Below are positions 50,533-59,929 of a stretch of DNA of 64,000 nt, one piece after another. Position 1 is the stretch's first letter. Each line of letters opens with the position of its first letter. The notes beneath the pieces were generated by a model. That model did not search any database, was not told the DNA's origin, and saw only the letters and a program-made list of their open reading frames with translations. A program made the position numbers and the translations under genes. Source of the DNA: Planctomycetaceae bacterium (GTDB lineage Bacteria > Planctomycetota > Planctomycetia > Planctomycetales > Planctomycetaceae); contig CP051247.1 in assembly GCA_017795105.1 (NCBI GenBank), positions 3,038,001 to 3,102,000 on the forward strand, given 5' to 3'.

Positions 50533-53500
50533 TCAGCCGGCCAGCCGCGCATTGGCCTGAGCCAGTGCCGGCAGCCAGATCGGCTCGACTTCGCGTTCTT
50601 CAAACATGCCGGCCAGATGCTGGTGACAGGTGAAGAACAGGACCTGTTTGTTGGACGCGAAGTTCATCAGCGTTTCGGCGGCTGCTTCGGTTCGCTGCTG
50701 GTCGAAGTTCACGCAGATGTCGTCAAAGACGATCGGCATCTCGATGCCTTCTTCGGCGAACGTATCGATCAGCGCCATGCGGATCGACAGGAACAGCTGC
50801 TCTCGCGTCCCATCGCTGAGCTCGCCAACGTTCCGCGTCGTGCCGTCCTGTTCGCGAATCAGCAGCTCGCGGGTTCCGACCGGTGTGCGAACATGGCCGT
50901 AGCGTCCACAGGTCAGTTGAGCCAGGTAGTCCGAAGCCCGTGCCAGCGTTTCCGGCTGGAACTTCTGCTCGAATTCAGAGGTCATGCGAGAGAGAGCCGA
51001 GGCGGCAATCCGGTTGGCTTCCAGATCACGCCACGAAGCGGCTGCCCGATCAAGAACGCGGGCCTGTTTGGCTTTCAGATCGTCTGAAGACGTGTCGCTT
51101 TCCAGAGTCTCCAGCGTCTGACGCAGGCGACCGAGTTCTTCCTGAGCAGCGGAGTACTCGGCGTCGAGATCGTCGATCTCCAGACCGAGCATGTCGATCC
51201 GTTCCTGATTGCTGTCGACGTTGAAGTCGACGAGGTCTTCTTCGACGATGGCCAGTTCCGGTTCTTCGCGACTGATGGAGGCCAGCTGATCGTTCAGATC
51301 GGTAATCAGAGCCTGAAGCTTCTCGGCTCGCGACTTCTTCTCGGCCAGTGCCCGATACTCGTCCGGCGTTGAGACGCGGGCGTCGTTGAGGAGACGCTGC
51401 AGCTTCTCGTTGCAACGGCGGCTCTCGGTTTTGGCCGCGGCAACTCGTTTGCGAAGCTCGCGATACTCGCTCCGCTTCTTCAGGTAAGAGCCATGATTGT
51501 TCTCATAGTCTTCCAGCAGATGCTGCCAGGTGTTGAGCGTTTCGGTGAGCCGCTCGCTTGAATTGCTTCGCATCGACATGCGGCTGGCGATCATTTCCAT
51601 CTGGTCGCGGAACTGATTGAGCAGCTCCTGATGCCGCTGCACGTCGTCGCGGGCCCCCTGCCACTGTCGCAGAGTCTGTTGAGCGTCGACGGCGTGTTGC
51701 CAGCTGAGAAAGGCTTCGCTGGTGCGGACCGTTTCCCGAATGCCGAGGGTTCGCAGCAGATCGCACCACGCCTGACGGGTGGCACTCACGTTGCGTTGAT
51801 ACTCTGCCAGTTTGCCTCGCTGGACCGACAGTTTCTTGCGTGTTTTCAGGATGCGTTCCTGCGTGCGGGCGAGCCCCTGCAGATCGACGAGCCGCTGCGT
51901 GGCTTTGCGGATCAGTTCTGATTCCGACCGCCAGCTGCGATTCACATTCACTTCCCGCTCGCGCGGAGCACGGGTCAGCTTCTCGCCGGTGATTCGGGCG
52001 ATGCGGGCCCGGACATCGTTGAGTTGAGCCTGACATTTCTCGATCTCATCTCGCAGCCGCCGGTTCAGCGAATACGAATCGGACTCGTAATGCCGACGCA
52101 ACGCGAAGGCGAGGCCGCCGCCCATGATGCCGGTGAGCAGGTAGATCAGTCCGATGACCCAGCCGGTTTTCACACCGTTCACGAGCCCGGCAATAATGAA
52201 GAAGCCGCCGGCCATCGCGAACAGGGTGAGCATCGTCTGTGCCCACCACGGCAGTTCGGTGCCGAGATCGTTCTTCTCAAGCTGAGCGTTGGCGCTGCGG
52301 ATCCGCTGATCGTATTCCGCTTCCCGGACGCGGAGCTGAGCCAGGTTTTCGAGATCGCCCAGACGAGCTTCGGCATCACGGATCGCCTGATCGAGCGAAG
52401 AGATATTCTCGCGACGCAGACGTTCCTGCAGATCCGACTGGCGGTTGTGGCAGGAATCGGAAACCTTCTTGTACTTGCGACGATGCCGAGCCCGGCGGCT
52501 GATGGCGTTCTGGTAGTTCCTGGCAGCCGTGCTCAACTGCAGATGAGACTGCGGCGAGGTATCGACTTCAGACAGCCGGTTGATCGTCCAGTCGGGACCA
52601 AGTGTTTTGAGTTTCTCGTCGAGTTCCGCTTTGAGCATTGAAGCATCGGCAGAGACGTTGGCGAGATGCCGCTCGGCCGATTCGACAAGGCCCCGCATGT
52701 CGATCAGAGCACGGACCGCACTGGCGTGATCGCGGAGATCGTAGTGTTCGCGTTCGCGGTCGAGAGCCTTCCGCAGGTCGGACTGCTCACGACGGAGTTG
52801 TTTCACATTCTTCTCGGCGGCTCGCTTTTCCTGTTCGAGGCGATCGAGGCGAGTTAGTCCGTCGTTCGGGAACAGGCTGGCATCCGGCAGTCCGCGAAGT
52901 TCGGCACTGAGTTCTCGCTGACGCTTCCAAGGCCCCCAGACGCGCTGCAGGAACTGATAGTTGGACCGTTCCCGGCGCAGTTCGTTAAGCCGATGCCGCC
53001 GCTCCGCCTGGACGCTCTCGAGCTTGCGCGACTGATCCAGCGACTGCTGATACCGCTGCATGACCTGCCCCGATTTGCGGAGGGCGTCCTGCATCGAGGA
53101 GTATTCGCCGGAGAGATCGAACAGACGACCCGTGCCATAATTGAAGTCGGCGATCTTCTGAGCGTTGCCTCGCGTTTTCTGCTCGGCCTGCATCAGTCGA
53201 TGGCCGATGAGTCCCAGTGAAGTGCCGTAGATGTATTCGCCAACCTGGTCGGTTTGCAGCGTTGCCAGTTCGCGGAGCTCTTTCAGACCGAGCGTGTAGA
53301 TCGTCTTGTAGATGTCGGCATCGACTTCCTGCAGCATCTTCTCGAAGTCGGACTCCGAAAGCGTGCGATTGCCCGAGGCTCCACGGAAGTGCTGGCGGCC
53401 CTGCTCGTCGATGTGCCGCGAAGCTTCCAGCGGAGCGTTCCGGTCCTTCAGACGCAGCGAACCGCCCCAGCCATTCATGCTGTCCTGGCGGCCATCGGAC

Positions 53501-53670
53501 GCGAGTCCCGAAGCTGGAAAGCCGTAGAGGACGCCGCGGATGAACCGCATGAGCGTCGATTTGCCCGCTTCGTTGGGGCCGTAGATGACGGTCAGTCCGT
53601 TTTCCTGCACCGGCAGCAGCAGGTCGTTCCATACGCCGTACCGGTCGATCATGACATCCGTGATTCTCAT
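50533..53670 (-). CDS. SbcC/YhaN-like coiled-coil ATPase
   Basis: 1045 aa. N-terminal AAA_27/YhaN-type head MRITDVMIDRYGVWNDLLLPV with Walker A GPNEAGKST (31-39), a long coiled coil (about 170-930) interrupted by two membrane helices (about 478-525, MLTLFAMAGGFFIIAGLVNG... and WVIGLIYLLTGIMGGGLAFAL), then the ABC signature LSDGTREQ (about 948) and Walker B MPIVFDDICVNFD (about 975-988). In YhaN, as here, the hinge seems membrane-anchored. Partner gene 53937 is a metallophosphoesterase homologue upstream on the same strand, as sbcD/sbcC or yhaO/yhaN, though 266 bp with a repeat now separates them. Confidence 0.92.
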   Translation of the reverse strand: MRITDVMIDRYGVWNDLLLPVQENGLTVIYGPNEAGKSTLMRFIRGVLYGFPASGLASDGRQDSMNGWGGSLRLKDRNAPLEASRHIDEQGRQHFRGASGNRTLSESDFEKMLQEVDADIYKTIYTLGLKELRELATLQTDQVGEYIYGTSLGLIGHRLMQAEQKTRGNAQKIADFNYGTGRLFDLSGEYSSMQDALRKSGQVMQRYQQSLDQSRKLESVQAERRHRLNELRRERSNYQFLQRVWGPWKRQRELSAELRGLPDASLFPNDGLTRLDRLEQEKRAAEKNVKQLRREQSDLRKALDREREHYDLRDHASAVRALIDMRGLVESAERHLANVSADASMLKAELDEKLKTLGPDWTINRLSEVDTSPQSHLQLSTAARNYQNAISRRARHRRKYKKVSDSCHNRQSDLQERLRRENISSLDQAIRDAEARLGDLENLAQLRVREAEYDQRIRSANAQLEKNDLGTELPWWAQTMLTLFAMAGGFFIIAGLVNGVKTGWVIGLIYLLTGIMGGGLAFALRRHYESDSYSLNRRLRDEIEKCQAQLNDVRARIARITGEKLTRAPREREVNVNRSWRSESELIRKATQRLVDLQGLARTQERILKTRKKLSVQRGKLAEYQRNVSATRQAWCDLLRTLGIRETVRTSEAFLSWQHAVDAQQTLRQWQGARDDVQRHQELLNQFRDQMEMIASRMSMRSNSSERLTETLNTWQHLLEDYENNHGSYLKKRSEYRELRKRVAAAKTESRRCNEKLQRLLNDARVSTPDEYRALAEKKSRAEKLQALITDLNDQLASISREEPELAIVEEDLVDFNVDSNQERIDMLGLEIDDLDAEYSAAQEELGRLRQTLETLESDTSSDDLKAKQARVLDRAAASWRDLEANRIAASALSRMTSEFEQKFQPETLARASDYLAQLTCGRYGHVRTPVGTRELLIREQDGTTRNVGELSDGTREQLFLSIRMALIDTFAEEGIEMPIVFDDICVNFDQQRTEAAAETLMNFASNKQVLFFTCHQHLAGMFEEREVEPIWLPALAQANARLAG

Positions 53671-53795
53671 CGCCTGCTCCCTGGCTTATCCCGTTATCCC
53701 GCCCATGTCGTTCACTGCCGCATCCGCCCCCCGACGTCCACTGCAGTGGTGTTATCTGTTTGACTCACTCTGAAGTGACTTCTTCACTTCGTATC

Positions 53796-53922
53796 CCCTC
53801 GCCCCCTTGGGGAGAGGGTCAGGGTGAGGGGAAATGCGGGTTCCATGCTTCACGAGCCGTTTGTTCCTGCTCGAATGGAACATCGCTGGTTGTCCGCCCT
53901 CTCATCCGCCCTTCGGGTACCG
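53796..53922. repeat. Composite repeat R1, copy 3
   Basis: 53796-53868 is the GGGTCAGGGTGAGGGG part of R1; 53875-53922 matches 29539-29583 (TGGAACATCGCTGGTT, CTCATCCGCCCTTCGGG). It sits between the ATPase gene and its partner, 14 bp after the partner's stop. Confidence 0.8.
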
Positions 53923-53936
53923 GTTGAGGCACCCCG

Positions 53937-55169
53937 TTAACTGGCTTTCTTCTGTTCTTTCAGTGCCCGCAGGCCCAGTTCAGCGGCCCGGTGACATATT
54001 TCTCTGGAATCGATCTGCCGACGCAATTCGTCAAACGGCAGAGTCGTTCGCCCTTTGGATGTTTCGTAAACGTGAGACTGTCCGGCTTCGGCGGCGACCT
54101 GTTCGCTCACGAGCCGCAGGAGTTCGTCTTCAATCGCTTCTTCAGTCAGGTCTTCGCCATCGAGATGAACCCCGACCAGTTGCGGCACCACGGTTGCCTG
54201 ATGCAGCAGTGTGATGGAATCGAGTTTGTCGCCGAGTAGCGTCTGCATTTCCGTCGAGACTGTCTCGCTCGACCACTGAGCGACCGTCGAACCGGTCCCC
54301 CGCAGATACCAGTTCACGATGCCGATCTGCGTCGCGGCTGGAACACTTTCCAACGCCAGCAGTTCGCAGGCTTCATCGCAACGGGACAGCAGGGAATCGA
54401 GGGACTCGCCTTCGTGCAGATTGAGTTCCTGCTGCAGGAACAGCACGGGAGCGGTTGTCAGCGGTGTCAGCTCCACGGTTCCGTCGGCATCGATCCGGCA
54501 GAAGGTCGCCGAGCGTGTTCCCGGGAAGACCGGAGCCACGGCCTGCAATGAGCCGGGGGCGTGCAGCATGGTGTTTCGCACCCGCTGCGTGAATGGTGTC
54601 TCATGCCCGGAGGACAGCACCAGCGGACATGGGGCATGGTTCTCATCGACGAACGGATGCTCCGGCGTCACGTGCCCGAATGCGTTTCGCGTCACGCCGA
54701 TCGTAAGGCCGGAATGCTGCAGTCGCTCGTAGCCGGGCTGATCGACCGAAACGATTTCCAACTCCTGGTCGTTGTCTCCATTGGCAGCCGGCAGGACGAT
54801 GCGGCGGTGGCGGTTCTGCTCCAGAATTTCAAGATCTTCCGGACAGCATCGAGCCGCCATGAGACTGTGAATCTGATCGGGGCGAGGTCCGCAATAGACG
54901 ACGGCGATTCCCTCTTCCAGCAGAGTTTCCACGGCATCGCGGAAGAGAGCGGCTCCCCGGATGGTCGGATCGCCATCGAACAGAGACCCGGTCAGCAGAA
55001 CAGCCTCGACTTCGCGTTCGAGTGCGGCTTCGACCAGCGCTTCAAAAGCGGCCAGCGGCGCATCGCGAAGGAGGTCCTGATGGGCGTCGCTCTGTCCCGG
55101 CAGACCGCGCAGCACTCCATCCAGATGAAGATGCCCCGCTATAAGCAGACGTCGGGCCGAGGCGTGCAT
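53937..55169 (-). CDS. SbcD/YhaO-like metallophosphoesterase homologue lacking catalytic residues
   Basis: 410 aa from ATG 55169 (AAGGACT upstream). The fold and order match YhaO/SbcD: first strand RLLIAGHLHLDG (in active enzymes ADLHLDG; Asp is His13), VLLTGSLFDG (GDLFDG; Asp is Ser62), VVYCGPRPDQ (RGNHD; Asn-His is Pro95-Arg96), and SSGHE. The Asp, Asp and Asn-His that bind the two metals are thus replaced, so nuclease activity is unlikely, although the surrounding hydrophobic pattern is kept. The C-terminal capping domain is complete. It is followed by the ATPase gene, so the protein may act as a structural or regulatory partner. Confidence 0.85.
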   Translation of the reverse strand: MHASARRLLIAGHLHLDGVLRGLPGQSDAHQDLLRDAPLAAFEALVEAALEREVEAVLLTGSLFDGDPTIRGAALFRDAVETLLEEGIAVVYCGPRPDQIHSLMAARCCPEDLEILEQNRHRRIVLPAANGDNDQELEIVSVDQPGYERLQHSGLTIGVTRNAFGHVTPEHPFVDENHAPCPLVLSSGHETPFTQRVRNTMLHAPGSLQAVAPVFPGTRSATFCRIDADGTVELTPLTTAPVLFLQQELNLHEGESLDSLLSRCDEACELLALESVPAATQIGIVNWYLRGTGSTVAQWSSETVSTEMQTLLGDKLDSITLLHQATVVPQLVGVHLDGEDLTEEAIEDELLRLVSEQVAAEAGQSHVYETSKGRTTLPFDELRRQIDSREICHRAAELGLRALKEQKKAS

Positions 55170-55310
55170 ATCGGAGTCCTTTCCTGATACGCCAGTAACG
55201 TAAAATTGATCCAGTGATTCGCGAACAGCCGTGGAATCTAACAGGTTCCGGCGATCTCGCAAAGATCACTTTGTATTTCTTGCAAATTGACCGGAAACGG
55301 AACACTCCTG

Positions 55311-56099
55311 TCAAAAAGTGACCGGAATTCGCAGCCCGTCGTACGCCAGCGCGACCCCATCCGGCAGCTCGGCGGAGACTTTTTCATGGTCGATATCGTG
55401 AGCGATGTGCGTGAGATACGTCTGTCGCGGCTGGATGCGGTCCCGGACTTCGATGGCCTGAGCGATGTTGAAGTGCGTCGGATGCTCCCGGTAACGCAGA
55501 GCATCGATAATGAGCACATCCAGATTCTGCAGTCGCGGCCAGGTCTCTTCCGGAATCTCGCTGACGTCCGTGCAGTACGCCACGCTGCCGAAGCGATAGC
55601 CCAGAATCGGAAGCCTGCCATGCAGCAGTCGCAGCGGCTGGACGTGGGCTCCGAGCAGCGAAAACGGATCGGTCGTGGCTCGGATCAGTTCGAATCGCGG
55701 AATCGCCCCCCGGCGTCCTCCCGGCGGGAGCGGCTGAAAGGCGTAACTGTAGGCGGCTCGCAGTTGCTGTTCGACGATTTCCTCGCAGTAAAGCGGGATT
55801 TCTTTGTCGAGCACATGCCCGAACTGCCGCAGGTCGTCCAGCCCGAAGATGTGGTCCGCATGACAATGCGTGAACACCGTGGCATGCACCAGATCGACCT
55901 GTTCGCGGATCAGCTGGATCCGCAGCTCCGGCGTAGTGTCGACGAGAATATTCCCCTCGGGCGCTTGCACGAGGATACTGCTTCTTGTTCTGGTATTACG
56001 AGGATCGGTCGACTTGCAAACCGGGCAGCGGCAGCCGACGAGCGGCACGCCGTGACTGGTTCCGGAACCAAGAACGATGATTTCACCGGGTGTGGACAT
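55311..56099 (-). CDS. MBL-fold metallo-hydrolase (PhnP-like)
   Basis: 262 aa. Zinc motif FTHCHADHIFGLD (His78, His80, Asp82, His83) and GSGTSHGVPLVGCRCPVC at the N-terminus; Cys23, Cys25 and Cys28 would hold the extra structural zinc of PhnP. PhnP is a cyclic phosphodiesterase of phosphonate breakdown; no phosphonate genes are adjacent, so a related phosphodiester substrate is equally possible. Divergent from the M24-like gene at 56199. Confidence 0.88.
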   Translation of the reverse strand: MSTPGEIIVLGSGTSHGVPLVGCRCPVCKSTDPRNTRTRSSILVQAPEGNILVDTTPELRIQLIREQVDLVHATVFTHCHADHIFGLDDLRQFGHVLDKEIPLYCEEIVEQQLRAAYSYAFQPLPPGGRRGAIPRFELIRATTDPFSLLGAHVQPLRLLHGRLPILGYRFGSVAYCTDVSEIPEETWPRLQNLDVLIIDALRYREHPTHFNIAQAIEVRDRIQPRQTYLTHIAHDIDHEKVSAELPDGVALAYDGLRIPVTF

Positions 56100-56198
56100 A
56101 ACTCTACTGACTCTGCGGGTTCTAATCTCTTCCCAGCTGATCTGGGCTTAGCGTGCGATCACTCTATCTTTTGCGATGAACCGGGAACACCCTTGAAC

Positions 56199-57356
56199 AT
56201 GATGGACGAGGAATTTGACAGGCGACTGGCGGCTCATCAGATCGATCCCCGCCGTTATGCCGAGGTCGAGCGCAATTTCAACAGCGTCCTCGAACTGCTG
56301 CAGGAAACCCGTTACGACGGCCTGTTGCTGACTCATCCGGAGAACTTCGCCTGGTTCACGGCGGGCAGCCATCCTCACTTCGGCCAGCAGTACACATTTC
56401 CCGGGGCGGCGATCTTCGTCACTTCCCGGGGACGAGTGATCCTGACCACCGACTCGGTTTCGCCGCAGCTCTTCGAACACGAACTCAACGGCCTCGGATT
56501 CCAGCTGAAAGAGCGTTTGTGGACGGAAGATCTTCCCAGTCTCGTCGATGAGATTACCCGCGGCCGAGCCGTAATGAGCGACTCCGGCTTCAGCCGCACG
56601 CGCGGCATGCCCGAACAGGTGCAGCGACTTCGACTCGACCACAGCGAGTACACGCGGGAGCGTCTGCAACAACTCGGCCTCGACCTGACCAGCATCGTTG
56701 AACGCCTGCTCCATACGGTGACACCCGGAATGACCGAACGGGAAGTCGCGGTCCGGCTGAATGTCGATCTGCAGGCTCGCGGACTGACTCCGCAGCGAGT
56801 TCAGGTCTATGCCGATGACGCACAACTGCAGTACCCCGGCTGGACTGCCGGGGAGACCACGATTCTGAACCGCTGTGTGTTACAGGTCATCGCGAGCCGC
56901 GATGGTCTCAGCTACGCCGTCTCGCGAAGTGTCGACTTCGCGGAACCGGAGGCCGAACTTCGAGAAAACCGCGAGCGAGCCCAGCACCTTCTCGCCACCG
57001 CTGCGACGGCCCTGAACAGTTGCGAAACCACCTTGCAATTGTGGAACTCGATCGAAAAAGCCGCACGGACACTCGGTATGGATGAAGACTGGCGGAGAAG
57101 CGAGTTCGCGATCGAACTCGGCTACCGATGCCCGGAACGCGTCCTGCTGCCGGGCGGGGAAACTGATTTGAGAGAACACAGCCACTGGTTCTGGCAGCTT
57201 CGACTCGGCGGAGCTATCGTCGGCCAGACGCTCGTCCGCACTTCCGGCGACAGGGCGGCAGCGATTCTTTCCGAAGACTGGCCACGCAGACCAGCAACGA
57301 TTGGAGACCAGACCATCGAGATCCCCGATGTTCTCCAGGCAGGCGAGGACGCATGA
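56199..57356 (+). CDS. Degenerate M24-like protein (creatinase N-terminal fold)
   Basis: 385 aa. ATGs at 56199 and 56202; no strong SD. Residues 1-130 (RYDGLLLTHPENFAWFTAGS...YTFPGAAIFVTSRGRVILTTD) match the creatinase/prolidase N-terminal domain. The following half keeps the shape of the pita-bread M24 domain (SIVERLLHTVTPGMTEREVAVRLNVDLQARG) but lacks the metal ligands: no GDxxxxDxG, no HGxG or HExP, no EPG. So it is probably not a peptidase. It overlaps the glycosyltransferase start (ATGA), so the two are translated together. Confidence 0.77.
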   Translation: MMDEEFDRRLAAHQIDPRRYAEVERNFNSVLELLQETRYDGLLLTHPENFAWFTAGSHPHFGQQYTFPGAAIFVTSRGRVILTTDSVSPQLFEHELNGLGFQLKERLWTEDLPSLVDEITRGRAVMSDSGFSRTRGMPEQVQRLRLDHSEYTRERLQQLGLDLTSIVERLLHTVTPGMTEREVAVRLNVDLQARGLTPQRVQVYADDAQLQYPGWTAGETTILNRCVLQVIASRDGLSYAVSRSVDFAEPEAELRENRERAQHLLATAATALNSCETTLQLWNSIEKAARTLGMDEDWRRSEFAIELGYRCPERVLLPGGETDLREHSHWFWQLRLGGAIVGQTLVRTSGDRAAAILSEDWPRRPATIGDQTIEIPDVLQAGEDA

Positions 57357-58594
57357 TGTCGGCGCTGGATACGCTGGCGTTCGTCTCGCTGCCTGCCTGG
57401 CCGGTGGTTTCTCCGGAATCGTCGGGCATCTTCGGTGGCACGGAAACCCGAGCCGTGACGCTTGCGCGGGGGCTGGCGAGCCGTTCGAGCTTCGACGTTC
57501 GCTTTCTCGTGCGTCACCCGGATCTGACTCAACCGCAGTCGATCGACGGTATCACCTTCGAGCCGTGGAGGGATCCGGTGACCGAACGAAATGCCCGGGT
57601 GGCGGAAGCGATCAAGTCGAAACGCTGGCCCCCCACCCTGCTCCGGGACGCGGCGGCGATTCTTCTGCAGCGGGCCTTCCAGCCGAAAGGGAACACGCCG
57701 CTGCGAATCGATCCGGTGTTGCAGAACACGACAGCCAATCTCTTCTGCGTCTTCGGCGTTCACTCGGCTGCCGCGAAAGTGATCTACAACGCCCACCAGA
57801 CGCATCGAAAAGCAGTCCTGTTCCTAGGCTCCGATGCTGATGTCGATCCGCAATATGCCACGCCCGAATCCTTTCGAACCCGATACGGAGAACGCAGCCA
57901 CGTCTGCCGGTGGGTGCTTGAGAACGCCGACGCGGTCATTGTGCAGAACGAGAAACAGCTGCAATCACTGAAGACGCATTTTCACCGCGATGGGCATCTG
58001 CTGCGGAACCCAATCGATGTGGCGGAATGGAATTATCGCCTGGAAAATGCGACTGGCCCGGAGCTGAAGTCCGACCGTTACGTCCTGTGGATCGGGCGAG
58101 CCGATGACTTTCACAAGCGGGCCGATATCGCTCTCGATATCGCGAAGAGGCTTCCCGAGATCAACTTCGTGATGATCCTGAATCCGCAGCATCCGGATGT
58201 CGAGCATCGCGTCCGGGAACAGTGCCCCGCGAATCTGCAGATCATCGACCATGTGCCATTCGCCGAGATGCCCGCTCTGTATCGCAACGCGGCTCTGCTG
58301 CTGAATACGTCCAGCAGTCAGCACGAAGGACTGCCGAACACGTTTCTGCAGGCCGGGGCGAGCCGGGTGCCGATTGTTTCGCTGGAAGTCGATGCCGGGT
58401 ATCTATCGACATCGGGCGGCGGGTTGGTCGGCACGGGAGTTGTGCGACAAACCATCGAAGCAGTTCAACATCTGTGGACATCGCCCGAAGAGGCCGAGAA
58501 ATACGCTCAGGCCGGATACGATTTCGTGACCCGCCATCACGATCTGTCCGTTGTTATCGAACAGCTCGTTGATATTCTCAATCGCCTCGACTGA
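57353..58594 (+). CDS. Glycosyltransferase family 4
   Basis: 413 aa; ATG 57353 overlaps the upstream stop by 4 bp. Two Rossmann-like domains: N-terminal acceptor half (IFGGTETRAVTLARGLA) and C-terminal donor half (YVLWIGRADDFHKRADIALDIAKRLP, NLQIIDHVPFAEMPALYRNA). The E-x7-E segment is HEGLPNTFLQAG, with Gln where the second Glu usually is. Retaining glycosyltransferase, probably for surface polysaccharide; donor unknown. No signal or membrane segment. Confidence 0.87.
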   Translation: MMSALDTLAFVSLPAWPVVSPESSGIFGGTETRAVTLARGLASRSSFDVRFLVRHPDLTQPQSIDGITFEPWRDPVTERNARVAEAIKSKRWPPTLLRDAAAILLQRAFQPKGNTPLRIDPVLQNTTANLFCVFGVHSAAAKVIYNAHQTHRKAVLFLGSDADVDPQYATPESFRTRYGERSHVCRWVLENADAVIVQNEKQLQSLKTHFHRDGHLLRNPIDVAEWNYRLENATGPELKSDRYVLWIGRADDFHKRADIALDIAKRLPEINFVMILNPQHPDVEHRVREQCPANLQIIDHVPFAEMPALYRNAALLLNTSSSQHEGLPNTFLQAGASRVPIVSLEVDAGYLSTSGGGLVGTGVVRQTIEAVQHLWTSPEEAEKYAQAGYDFVTRHHDLSVVIEQLVDILNRLD

Positions 58595-59929
58595 TCACGG
58601 CTGTCGAGTCCGATCTTTCTCGATGCTTTTGGTCCACTCCTCAAGCTGACGCTGCATCTGTCGATAGCGTTCCGGCTGGCGGGCGGAAACGTCGTTCGTC
58701 TCTCCGGGATCGTCGAGAAGATTGTAGAGCACGGGACGCTCAGTCGAATCGCCCTTGAGTTCGTTGCGACTGACAAAGGGACGAACCAGCTTCCAGGAGC
58801 CGTCCCGCATCGCTGCATTGTGCGAGTAATTCGGCACGCCGCGATTCCACTGCCAGTACCGAACTGGTTCGGGCTGGTCGTCTCCGTTAAGCACGCCCGC
58901 GAAGCTGACGCCATCGAGCGGATTCTTCGACTCGTACGTAATCCCGCACAGATCGATCAGCGTTGGCATCAGATCGGCGAAGTGCACGAGCCGGGACTGC
59001 TCGCCGGCGTCCCATTGTCCGCTCCACCGCATCAGCAGCGGCACGCGAATTCCCCCTTCATAGATTTCGTACTTGGTTCCGCGCAGATCACGATTGAACC
59101 GTTCCCCGGTGAGAGGATCGGGACCGTTGTCGCTGGCGAACAGGACGATCGTCTTTTCCGCGAGCTGGAGCCGATCGAGTTCATCGAGCAGTTCGCCGAT
59201 GCCGCGATCCATGATTTCGATCATCGCGTAGATCGTTGCGGTCTTCGTCGGCAGTCCTTTCCGCTCGTAACTCGCCACGAGATCTTCCGGAGCCTGCAGC
59301 GGGCGATGCGGTGCATAGTGAGCCAGATGCAGAAAGAACGGACGGTCCTGATTCCGCCGGACAAAATTCACGGCTCGTTCGGAAAGATCATCGGTCAGGT
59401 AGCCATCGTCGACCTCGACCATCTCGCCGTTCACGTCGAGCGAGTAGTTGAAGTAGCGAAGATCGACCGAGCCGCCGAAACCTTCAAACTCGTCGAAGCC
59501 CCGTTTCAGCGGGTGATACTCGGGACGGGAGCCGCAGTGCCACTTCCCGATCAGACCGGTCCGGTAGCCGTGCTCGCGAAAGACATCGGCGATCGTCACC
59601 TCATCCAGATACAGGCTCGTCAGCTCCGGATACTTGTTCATATTCAGACTGACGACCCCGGTCCGCTGCGGATACCGCCCAGTCAGCAGACACGCCCGAG
59701 CGGGGGCACAGACCGCCGATCCACTGTAGGCCTGTGTGAACTGCACGCTGGTGGCGGCCAGCTGATCGAGCCGCGGCGTGCGGCTGAGACCGCCGTTCAC
59801 CGAACTGAAATCGCCGGGAGCGAGATCATCGGCAAGGATGAGAATTACATTCGGCCGCTCTTCGGCAGAAGCGGACATAGTGAACACGAGCAACAGAGCG
59901 ACGAGCGGAAACGCTATCAGTCGAAACAT
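58595..59929 (-). CDS. Secreted sulfatase
   Basis: 444 aa. Signal peptide (1-22), then RPNVILILADDLAPGDFS and catalytic Cys74 in VCAPARACLLTGRYPQRTG (formylglycine site C-x-P-x-R). GYRTGLIGKWHCGSRPEYHP and KTIVLFASDNGPDP follow as the later metal and substrate motifs. Length is typical of family S1 enzymes. Releases sulfate from a glycan or small ester outside the cytoplasm. Convergent with the glycosyltransferase; stops nearly adjacent. Confidence 0.94.
   Translation of the reverse strand: MFRLIAFPLVALLLVFTMSASAEERPNVILILADDLAPGDFSSVNGGLSRTPRLDQLAATSVQFTQAYSGSAVCAPARACLLTGRYPQRTGVVSLNMNKYPELTSLYLDEVTIADVFREHGYRTGLIGKWHCGSRPEYHPLKRGFDEFEGFGGSVDLRYFNYSLDVNGEMVEVDDGYLTDDLSERAVNFVRRNQDRPFFLHLAHYAPHRPLQAPEDLVASYERKGLPTKTATIYAMIEIMDRGIGELLDELDRLQLAEKTIVLFASDNGPDPLTGERFNRDLRGTKYEIYEGGIRVPLLMRWSGQWDAGEQSRLVHFADLMPTLIDLCGITYESKNPLDGVSFAGVLNGDDQPEPVRYWQWNRGVPNYSHNAAMRDGSWKLVRPFVSRNELKGDSTERPVLYNLLDDPGETNDVSARQPERYRQMQRQLEEWTKSIEKDRTRQP

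Noticed and set aside
55287..56198. Upstream 304 codons in frame with the M24-like gene
   Set aside because: Antisense to the MBL hydrolase; creatinase-type sequence starts only at 56199.
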